A DNA stretch of 8,640 nucleotides from an uncultured Opitutales bacterium (GTDB taxonomy: Bacteria > Verrucomicrobiota > Verrucomicrobiia > Opitutales > Intestinicryptomonadaceae). Where the stretch lies: NCBI GenBank assembly GCA_900546565.1, contig URDC01000058.1, positions 1-8,640 on the forward strand, written 5' to 3'. Below are positions 1 to 6,900 of the stretch, piece after piece (the first letter of the stretch is position 1; the number at the start of each line of letters is the position of its first letter). The position numbers were made by a program, and so were the translations under genes. Under the pieces are notes generated by a model that was given only the letters and a program-made list of their open reading frames with translations, ran no database searches and had not been told where the DNA came from.

Positions 1-172
1 CGCTTCGGTGCCCGTCATATAAAAAAATCCGCTTCGGTGCCCGTCATATAAAAAAATCCGCTTCGGTGCCCGTCATATAAAAAAATCCGCTTCGGTGCCC
101 GTCATATAAAAAATTCGCTTCGGTGCCCGTCATATAAAAAAAACCGCTTCGGTTCCCGTCGCATAAAAACAC
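1..172. repeat. Tandem array of a 29-base unit, truncated by the left edge of the window
   Basis: Copies lie at 1-29, 30-58, 59-87, 88-115, 116-144 and a decayed one at 145-172. The first three are identical: a GC-rich half (CGCTTCGGTGCCCG) followed by TCATAT, seven A and TC. Copy 4 is 28 bases (one A fewer, ending TT), copy 5 ends in AC, and copy 6 has several substitutions. There are no spacers, so this is a true tandem array and not a CRISPR. Because copy 1 starts at base 1, the array probably extends further left. The unit length is not a multiple of three, so it is not a simple coding repeat. Identical copies next to drifting ones at the thiG-proximal end suggest recent slippage or unequal crossover. 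Function unknown. Confidence 0.95.
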
Positions 173-264
173 TTTCCAAGTTATAAAAACGGGGTTTTGT
201 GGCGCAAAAAATAGTGGATTTTTTTTGAAAAAGTGTAAGATTTATATCACAGGGAAATTATTTT
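173..264 (+). promoter_or_regulatory. AT-rich leader upstream of thiG with a ribosome binding site
   Basis: This non-coding stretch separates the repeat array from thiG. AGGGA at 251-255 lies 9 bases before the thiG ATG and is a credible Shine-Dalgarno site. I looked for a sigma-70 promoter: TTGAAA (225-230) and TATATC (243-248) are only 12 bases apart, and TAAGAT (236-241) has no good -35 partner, so no promoter can be assigned. The conserved parts of a TPP (THI-box) riboswitch, with its CTGAGA and ACCTGATCTGG-like segments, are not seen. No thiS-sized reading frame is present. Confidence 0.5.
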
Positions 265-1044
265 ATGGAAAACGATATTTTGAAAATCGGCGGGCGCGAA
301 TTTTCGTCGCGCCTAATTTTGGGAACGGGCAAGTTCTCCGACCTCGAACTTATGAAACGCGCGATTGCCGAAAGCGGCGCGGCTATGGCGACGGTCGCCT
401 TGAAGCGCGTCGACATGTCGGGGGGCGAAACCGCCGAAGATATTTCGAATTTTTTGGAACCCGACAAGTATATGATTTTGCCCAACACCTCGGGCGCGAT
501 GAATGCGGACGAAGCCGTGCGAATTGCGCGTTTGGGACGCGCCGCGGGCTTCGGCGACTTCGTAAAGCTGGAAATCCACCCCGATCCCAACTATCTTTTG
601 CCCGACCCAATCGACACCCTCAAAGCTACCGAAATTTTGGCGTCGGAGGGGTTCAAAGTTATGCCCTACATAAATGCAGACCCCGTATTGGCAATGCGTT
701 TGCAGGAGACGGGCGCGGTTGCGGTGATGCCGCTTGGCGCGCCGATTGGCTCGAACAGGGGCGTTGAAACGCGCGAGCAGATAAAGATAATAATAGAGCA
801 ATGCGACGTTCCCGTGGTTGTTGACGCGGGGCTCGGAATGCCGTCGCACGCGGCGGAAGCCATGGAAATAGGCGCGTCGGCGGTTATGGTAAACACGGCG
901 GTCGCCATCGCGCGGGACCCCGTCGCAATGGCGAAGGCGTTTGCCCGCGCCGTCGAAGCGGGGCGCGTTGCGTATTTCAATGCGATGTCGGCAAAGACAT
1001 TCAAGGCGAGCGCGACAAGTCCTCTGACGGCGTTTTTGGATTAG
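265..1044 (+). CDS. thiG: Thiazole synthase ThiG
   Basis: ThiG forms the thiazole phosphate of thiamine from 1-deoxy-D-xylulose 5-phosphate, dehydroglycine (iminoacetate) and sulfur carried on the thiocarboxylate of ThiS, in the cytosol. The 259-residue protein has the usual family length and covers the whole (beta/alpha)8 barrel. Visible landmarks are the LILGTGKF start of the barrel (18-24), the VKLEI segment (100-104) whose Lys101 is the expected Schiff-base lysine for the sugar phosphate, MPLGAPIGSNRG (155-166), and the phosphate-binding segments VDAGLG (186-191) and VNTAVA (209-214). The ATG at 265 is preceded by AGGGA at a 9-base distance. thiH follows after 15 bases, as expected for a partner pair. 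thiS, which often sits just upstream, is not in the window. Confidence 0.97.
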   Translation: MENDILKIGGREFSSRLILGTGKFSDLELMKRAIAESGAAMATVALKRVDMSGGETAEDISNFLEPDKYMILPNTSGAMNADEAVRIARLGRAAGFGDFVKLEIHPDPNYLLPDPIDTLKATEILASEGFKVMPYINADPVLAMRLQETGAVAVMPLGAPIGSNRGVETREQIKIIIEQCDVPVVVDAGLGMPSHAAEAMEIGASAVMVNTAVAIARDPVAMAKAFARAVEAGRVAYFNAMSAKTFKASATSPLTAFLD

Positions 1045-1059
1045 AAAAGGGTTCGTCCG

Positions 1060-2184
1060 ATGGAAGAGACTTTTTTGGAAGAGCTTAATTCGCGCGACCT
1101 GCACGGGCTGGCGGCGGAGCTGCTTTCGACGCCCGCCGAGCGCGTCGAGTCGGTTTTGGCGAAGGGCAGAGCCGACTCGCTCGAAGAATTCGCGGCGTTG
1201 ATTTCGCCCGCGGCCTCGGCGTATTTGGAGGATATGGCGGCGTTGTCGGCGTCGATAACCGAAAAATATTTCGGCAGGACTATGCGTCTGTTCGCGCCGC
1301 TTTACGTCAGCAACACCTGCGTGAACAACTGCGTTTACTGCGGATTTGCGATGCGCCACAACATCGAGCGGCGCACGCTCTCGCTTGCAGAAGTCGAGCG
1401 CGAAATCGGGGCAATCTACAATTTGGGGTTTAGAAACGTCCTGCTTGTGGCGAGCGAGCACCCGAAGCTGGTGTCGTCGGGCTATATGGAGGACGTGATA
1501 AAAATCGCGCTCAAAAAGATTCCGTCGGTGTCGATTGAAATCGCTCCGTCGCGCGTCGAAGACTACAAAAAATACGTCGACGCGGGCTGCGAAGGCCTCA
1601 CCGTTTTTCAGGAAACATACGACGAGAAAGTGTATCCTACGCTCCACCCGTCGGGGCCGAAATCGGTTTTCAGCTGGCGTCTTGCCACGCCCGAACGCGG
1701 GGCTCGGGCGGGAATGCGCAAGCTCGGGCTCGGGCCGCTGCTCGGCGTAAACAACTGGTATTTCGAGGTTTTGGCGGTTGCCCTGCACGCGCAATTTTTA
1801 TTCAAACGCGCTTGGCGCAGCCAGATTTCGATAAGTCTGCCGCGCATGCGCCCCGCGGCAAGCGGCTACATTCCAAAGCCCGAAAACATTCCAAACGACA
1901 GGCAGCTTGTGCAGATAACCTGCGCGTTGCGCATTTTCCTCAGCCGCCTTGCGATAGTTGTGAGCACGCGCGAAAGCCGCAAAATGCGCGACGGGCTTAT
2001 GCGCCTTGGCGTCACGCAAATGAGCGCGTTTAGCAGCACCAAACCCGGGGGATATGCCGACCGCGTCGAAAGCGGAGAGCAGTTTCACATCGACGACGGC
2101 CGCACGCCGCAGGAGTTCGCCGAAGCCCTGCGCAAAATGGGCATCGAGCCCGTCTGGAAAGATTTTGACACCGCACTGATTTAA
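1060..2184 (+). CDS. thiH: 2-iminoacetate synthase ThiH (radical SAM tyrosine lyase)
   Basis: ThiH cleaves L-tyrosine with a 5'-deoxyadenosyl radical to give p-cresol and dehydroglycine, which ThiG uses. Its 374 residues are close to the roughly 377 of the E. coli enzyme. The radical-SAM [4Fe-4S] motif CX3CX2C is seen as Cys87, Cys91 and Cys94 in SNTCVNNCVYCGF. Other ThiH hallmarks are VFQETYDE in mid-protein, the FSWRLATPER and RAGMRKLGLGPLLG segments, LPRMRPA, DRQLVQITCALR, STRES, AFSSTKPGGYAD and the C-terminal PVWKDFD, all close to the E. coli pattern. An AAAAGGG site (1045-1051) sits 8 bases before the ATG, immediately after the thiG stop, so the two genes are almost certainly one transcript. 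The enzyme is oxygen-sensitive, which favours an anaerobic or low-oxygen host. Confidence 0.97.
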   Translation: MEETFLEELNSRDLHGLAAELLSTPAERVESVLAKGRADSLEEFAALISPAASAYLEDMAALSASITEKYFGRTMRLFAPLYVSNTCVNNCVYCGFAMRHNIERRTLSLAEVEREIGAIYNLGFRNVLLVASEHPKLVSSGYMEDVIKIALKKIPSVSIEIAPSRVEDYKKYVDAGCEGLTVFQETYDEKVYPTLHPSGPKSVFSWRLATPERGARAGMRKLGLGPLLGVNNWYFEVLAVALHAQFLFKRAWRSQISISLPRMRPAASGYIPKPENIPNDRQLVQITCALRIFLSRLAIVVSTRESRKMRDGLMRLGVTQMSAFSSTKPGGYADRVESGEQFHIDDGRTPQEFAEALRKMGIEPVWKDFDTALI

Positions 2185-2241
2185 ATTATTGCTTTGTGAA
2201 AGTTTTTGTCTTTATTAAAGCACAGTAAAACAGGGCGATAA
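2185..2241 (+). promoter_or_regulatory. AT-rich thiH-parA gap with a possible weak promoter
   Basis: This 57-base gap is clearly more AT-rich than its flanks. TTGCTT (2189-2194) and TATTAA (2213-2218) are 18 bases apart and could be a poor sigma-70-type promoter (3/6 and 4/6 matches). AGGG at 2232-2235, 6 bases before the parA ATG, is the ribosome binding site. A loose dyad (TGCTTT 2190-2195 with AAAGCA 2217-2222) has a long loop and no following T-run, so I do not call a terminator after thiH. Confidence 0.25.
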
Positions 2242-3024
2242 ATGGCGAAGATTTTTGTGATAGCAAACCAGAAGGGCGGTGTTGGCAAAACCACGACCGC
2301 CGTGAATTTGGCTGCGGGATTGGCGCGCAGAAAAATGCGGACTCTGCTTGTGGATATGGACCAGCAGGCGAGTGCCACAAGCGCGCTCGGCTACGAGAAA
2401 ACCGCGGGCGCAAGCCTGTATCAGGTTCTCCACGGCGAGGGAACTGCGCGCGAAAAGCTTATCCAGACGCAGCGCAAAAATCTCTGGCTGATTCCCTCCG
2501 AAACGGACCTCTCGGCAATCGAAGTCGAGCTTTCTGGAAGCGAAAACTATCTCGTGCGCCTGCGCGACGCCCTCGCGCCGTTGAAAGAGTCGGGCGACTT
2601 CGATGCAATCGTAATCGACGCGCCGCCTTCGCTGGGGCTTTTGTCGATGAATTCGCTTGCCGCCGCCGACTACCTGCTTATCGCGCTTCAATGCGAGTAT
2701 CTGGCGATGGAGGGCCTCGGGCAGATTATGGGTGTCGTCGACCAGCTCAAAAGCGCGGGCGTAAGCCCTTCGCTCGAAGTCGGGGGCGTCGTGATGACGA
2801 TGTTCGACAGTCGCACGAATCTTTCGAAGCAGGTCTTGAAGGAAGTGAAGTCGTATATGAACGGGCTTGTCTTCAACACGCTCATTCCGCGCACGGTGCG
2901 CCTCGCCGAAGCCCCGAGTTTCGGAAAGACGATTTTTGAATACGCCCGCTGGAACGAGGGCGCGTTCGCCTACGACAAGCTCGCAAAAGAGGTCGAAAAG
3001 CGTTTCTACTCCGACAGAAAATGA
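2242..3024 (+). CDS. ParA/Soj-family P-loop ATPase
   Basis: This is a Walker-type (deviant Walker A) ATPase of the ParA/Soj/MinD class, which dimerises on ATP, binds DNA non-specifically and positions chromosome origins or other cargo. In 260 residues it shows the deviant P-loop KGGVGKTT (11-18, signature Lys11 and Lys16), the A' motif DMDQQAS (38-44), Walker B VIDAPPS (124-130), and the ParA C-terminal block PRTVRLAEAPSFGKTI (216-231). The length and the absence of an N-terminal helix-turn-helix extension match chromosomal Soj-like proteins, not P1-type plasmid ParA. AGGG lies 6 bases before the ATG. No parB follows: its stop overlaps the rnc start by four bases (ATGA). Without ParB in view I cannot tell a true chromosome segregation ParA from an orphan that positions another cargo. 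Confidence 0.92.
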   Translation: MAKIFVIANQKGGVGKTTTAVNLAAGLARRKMRTLLVDMDQQASATSALGYEKTAGASLYQVLHGEGTAREKLIQTQRKNLWLIPSETDLSAIEVELSGSENYLVRLRDALAPLKESGDFDAIVIDAPPSLGLLSMNSLAAADYLLIALQCEYLAMEGLGQIMGVVDQLKSAGVSPSLEVGGVVMTMFDSRTNLSKQVLKEVKSYMNGLVFNTLIPRTVRLAEAPSFGKTIFEYARWNEGAFAYDKLAKEVEKRFYSDRK

Positions 3025-3938
3025 TTCGCAAATACATAAAAACCATTTTGCAAAAACCGTCGGTCGCAAAGCGGGCAAAGGCGATGAAACGCGCAAAAAA
3101 GACGCGCGTTAAGGTGAAAACCGAGCTGCGCAAACGCCGCCTTGCGCCGCTCGAAGCAAGCCTCGGCTACGAATTCGAAGACAAATCGCTTTTGAAGGAG
3201 GCACTCACGCACCCCGGCCTTGTCGGGGTAGCAAAGCAGAAAGTGCGCTCGAACCAGCGTCTCGAATTTTTGGGCGACTCGATTTTGCAGTCGGTAATCA
3301 CCGACGCGGTTTTCAAAAAATTCGACTCATGCGAGGAGGGCGAGCTCACGAAAATCCGAATCGCGCTCACGCAGGGCGCGTTCCTTTCGGAGCTTTCGCG
3401 CGGGCTGCGCATACCCGAATTTTTGTCCGTCCCGAAAGGCTCGGAGGAAATCCGCGGGCAGGACGCCGCCGCCGAAGACGCTTTTGAAGCGGTTGTCGGA
3501 GCGATATATCTGGATTCTTCGTTCGAAAGAATTCGCGACGTGATTTTGTCGTGGTATAGCCGCAAACTCGACGACGTTCCGGACCTGTTGCGCGCGCAAA
3601 ATCCCAAGGGCGCGTTGCAGGAATACGCGGCGAAGTTCGGCGGAAAAATCCGCTACGAGTTGCTTTCGCAATCGGGCCCCGCGCATAAAAAGGTTTTCGA
3701 AGTTGCGTGCTATGTCGACGGCGAGGAATGCGGCCGCGCGTCGCGCTCGTCAAAAAAACACGCCGAGGCCGCCGCCGCGGGTGACGCCCTCAGACTTTTG
3801 CAAACGCGCGGGCGGGACGCCGACGAACCGACCGCCTCTTCCGACGGCGGCGACGCCTCCGCGCCCGCGCCGCAACGCCGCAAACAAACCGACGCGCCCG
3901 CCGCACCGAAACAAAAAACAAAACGCGCCGAAGCTTAA
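3021..3938 (+). CDS. rnc: Ribonuclease III with basic N-terminal and disordered C-terminal extensions
   Basis: RNase III cuts double-stranded RNA in rRNA precursors and regulatory duplexes. The catalytic domain (about 43-190) contains ALTHPG (61-66), the signature RLEFLGDS (80-87, acidic Glu82 and Asp86) and AAAEDAFEAVVGAIYLD, which supplies Asp153 and Glu156 (equivalents of E. coli Asp114 and Glu117). The dsRNA-binding domain follows (about 194-262), with the GPAHKKVFEV and SSKKHAEAAAAGDA segments. At 305 residues it is about 80 longer than E. coli RNase III: residues 1-41 hold 18 Lys/Arg, and 263-305 are a Pro/Ala/Lys-rich, probably disordered tail. Gln79 stands where E. coli has Glu38. The ATG at 3021 overlaps the parA stop (ATGA), which favours translational coupling, but no clear Shine-Dalgarno precedes it. 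Met22 (3084) is an alternative start that would shorten the basic extension. Confidence 0.95.
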   Translation: MIRKYIKTILQKPSVAKRAKAMKRAKKTRVKVKTELRKRRLAPLEASLGYEFEDKSLLKEALTHPGLVGVAKQKVRSNQRLEFLGDSILQSVITDAVFKKFDSCEEGELTKIRIALTQGAFLSELSRGLRIPEFLSVPKGSEEIRGQDAAAEDAFEAVVGAIYLDSSFERIRDVILSWYSRKLDDVPDLLRAQNPKGALQEYAAKFGGKIRYELLSQSGPAHKKVFEVACYVDGEECGRASRSSKKHAEAAAAGDALRLLQTRGRDADEPTASSDGGDASAPAPQRRKQTDAPAAPKQKTKRAEA

Positions 3939-3950
3939 AACGCGCTTTTT

Positions 3951-3988
3951 AGAGGGAACGAAAGTTCCGCGCGGTTGTCGAAACCCGC
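3951..3988 (+). promoter_or_regulatory. mfd leader: displaced Shine-Dalgarno-like site and two small hairpins
   Basis: In the 56-base rnc-mfd gap, AGAGGGAA (3951-3958) is the only good Shine-Dalgarno-like sequence, but it lies 36 bases before the mfd ATG. Its 3' part is inside a perfect hairpin, GGAAC-GAAA-GTTCC (3955-3968), capped by a GNRA tetraloop. A second stem follows, GCGGTT (3971-3976) with AACCCGC (3982-3988), carrying one bulged C. The mfd frame is open from the TAG at 3950 but has no ATG, GTG or TTG before 3995. Whether these hairpins act in translation is inference. Confidence 0.4.
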
Positions 3989-3994
3989 AACGGT

Positions 3995-6900
3995 ATGCTC
4001 ACAGTTTCAGCCGATAAAAACACCCTGTTTTGCGCCGACGTCCCGCAGGCGTCGTGGGGCGCGGTGTGCGCCCAGCTTTGCGCCGATTCGCAAAAGAAAA
4101 CGCTGGTTGTGGTTTTCAATTCGGCGTCCGACTGCGACGTTTTCTATTCGCGCATAAAATTCTTTTTGGACGCAAACGGCGCGAAATACCGGCTGAAAGT
4201 TCTGCCGCCCGAGTATTCGCAAAACCTCTCCGACGCCGCCACATTCGACAGCGTATGCGAGCGCACTGGAACGCTAAATACACTCGCCGAGGCGGAGGAC
4301 TTCGACGGCAAAACCGTGGTGCTAACTTCTCCCGACGCGCTATTCGCCCCCGCGCTCGAACCCGTCTCGACCGAGCATATAAGAATCGACGCGGGCGGAA
4401 TTTTTCCGCGCGAGGAGCTGCGCCAAAAGCTGCTCGAATACGGCTATTACAACGAAGTCTTGTGCGAAAGCCCCGGTCAGTTTGCGGTGCGCGGCGGCGT
4501 GCTCGACGTCTATCCGATAGCCTCGCAGTATCCTGTACGCGTCGATTTTTTCGGCGACGAAGTCGAGAACCTGCGTATTTTCAACCCCGACACGCAGCTT
4601 GCCGACGGCAAAACGCGCAGTGTGCGCATCGACAAAGCCCCGTCCGCGCTCGCCCCGAACGACAGTGCGTGGACCGCGCTCGACTACATAAAAACGCCCG
4701 CCGACTGGGTGATTGTCGAGCCCGCGCAGCTGCGCCAAAAGCACTCCGACTATTTTATGTATCCCGAGGGCGCGAAGCCCGAGAAGGCAATGTTCGGCAG
4801 GCTCTTTGCCCGCGCCCCGCGCGACGGGTTTGCGGCGGTTTCGTCGATGGGCGCGGCGGGCGACGTCTTCGAAAACGCGCAAAGAAAAAGCTTTTCGATA
4901 ACCGAAATGTCGCTTTATTCTTCGACGATTCTGACCGCCGAGGGAATCGGCGCGGAGCGTTTCGAAACCGAGAGCGACTCGCGCGGAAAGTTCGTGCGCA
5001 AGCTTGCCGATTGGGCAAACGCGGGCGTCGAAGTTTTCGCCGCCGCCGAAAGCGACGCCGACAAAGACCTGACGCGCCGCCTGTTCGCCGCCGAGGGCCT
5101 CGAATGCAAATGCAAGTTTGTCGCGCCGCAGTTCGGCGAGGGGTTTGTAATCGAAAGCTTCGCGAAGTCTGGTTTCAAGCCGCATTGGAATTTTCTTTCG
5201 CCCGACGCGGGGGGCGCGGCGTTCGTCAGTCTGCGCGAGCTCTTTGCGCGGCGCACGAAAACCGACTTGCAGCCGCGCCGCAGAATGCTTTCGGTAAAGG
5301 CGCAGGTAGACCAGCTTCTCGATTTTTCGGAGCTGAGCGTCGGCGACTACGTTGTCCACTTGGGGCACGGCGTCTGCCGCTATTGCGGCATTGTAAAACT
5401 CGAACTCGACGGCAAAGAGCAGGAGACAATCAAGCTCGAATTCGAGGACGCCGCGTATCTCTTCGTCCCGCTGCACAAGGCGCATTTGCTAAGCCGCTAC
5501 ATCGGGCTTGAAAAGTCCGCGCCGAAGCTTGCGAAGCTCGATTCGAAGTCGTGGACGAAAGTTAAGACCGCCGCCGAGCACGCCGCGCTCGACTACGCCG
5601 CCGAGCTATTGCAGACGCAGTCGAAGCGCGAAATCACCGAAGGAATCCGCTACCCCGACGACGGCGATTGGCAGAAGAGCTTCGAAGACTCCTTCCCGTT
5701 TGTCGAAACGCCCGACCAGCTCAAAGCAGCCGAGGACGTGCGCGGGGATATGTGTTCGCCCCGCCCGATGGACAGGCTTTTGTGCGCCGATGTCGGCTTC
5801 GGCAAAACTGAAATCGCAATGCGCGCGGCGTTCCGCGCGGCGATGTCGGGGCGGCAGGTCGCTGTTCTGTGCCCGACCACGATTTTGTGCCAGCAGCATT
5901 TCAGAAATTTCAGGGAGCGAATGGGCGGATATCCGATTGTCGTCGAAATGCTCTCGCGCTTCCGCACCAAAAGCGAGTGCGAAAAAATCAGGGAACAGCT
6001 CGCCTCGGGGCGCATCGACATCGTAATAGGCACGCACGCGCTTTTGGCAAACGACATCGCCTTCAAAAATCTCGGGCTTCTCATCATCGACGAAGAGCAC
6101 CGCTTCGGCGTCAAACACAAGGAGAAAATCAAGGCCATGCGCGAGGGTATCGACGTGCTTTCGATGAGCGCGACTCCCATTCCGCGCACGCTCTATTTCG
6201 CCATGATGGGCGCGCGCAAAATCAGCCTTATGGAGACGCCGCCGAAAAACCGCTTCCCCGTGGAAACCTTTGTGCGCGACTATTCCGACGAAACCGTGCG
6301 CGACGCAATCCAAAAGGAAATCGACCGCGGCGGGCAGGTGTTTTACCTGCACAACCGCGTCCAGACAATCGGGGCGGTCGCCGACAACATCAGGCGGATG
6401 TTCCCGAAGCTGCGCGTCGCTGTCGGGCACGGGCAGATGGGAGAGCGCGAGCTTGAAAAGCTTATGTCCGCGTTTGTCGACGGCAAATACGACGTCCTCG
6501 TCTGCACCACGATTATCGAGTCGGGTCTGGACATTCCCAACTGCAACACGATTATAATCAAGGGCGCGGACAAGTTCGGCTTGGCGCAGCTCTACCAGCT
6601 GCGCGGGCGCGTTGGGCGTTTTACGCGCCGCGCATATGCGTGGCTTTTGCTGCACAAGCACGCGAAAATTGTAGACGCCGCCCGCAAGCGTCTGAGCGCA
6701 ATCCGCCAGTATAACAAGGCGGGCGCGGGGTTCAGAATCGCCACGCGCGACCTCCAACTGCGCGGGTGCGGCAACCTGCTGGGAGCGCGCCAAAGCGGAC
6801 ACGTCGCGGGCGTCGGCTTCGACCTCTATTGCGCCCTCTTAAAGCGAAGCGTCGCCCTGCTTAAAGGCGACAAAACCGCCTCCGTCAAACGCGCGACCGT

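Noticed and set aside
1..172. CRISPR array with 29-base repeats
   Set aside because: The repeats abut directly with no spacers, the unit lacks a convincing repeat palindrome, and no cas gene is in the window.
173..264. TPP riboswitch or sigma-70 promoter before thiG
   Set aside because: No THI-box conserved segments are visible, and candidate -35/-10 pairs have wrong spacing or weak matches.
313..1794. Long minus-strand open frame across thiG and thiH
   Set aside because: It is antisense to two unmistakable genes and its translation is Arg/His-rich with no recognisable domain. GC-rich third codon positions keep this antisense frame open. The same holds for other long shadow frames opposite mfd and the isomerase gene.
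2190..2222. Terminator after thiH
   Set aside because: The stem is only 6 pairs with a 21-base loop and no T-run follows it.
3920..3950. Terminator between rnc and mfd (GCGC dyad followed by TTTTT)
   Set aside because: Only four GC pairs around a 13-base loop. The 9-base direct repeat AAAACGCGC (3920-3928, 3937-3945) explains much of the apparent symmetry.
4030..5511. Long plus-strand frame in another phase inside mfd
   Set aside because: The translation is extremely Arg-rich and lacks any domain, while the mfd frame there has clear family motifs.
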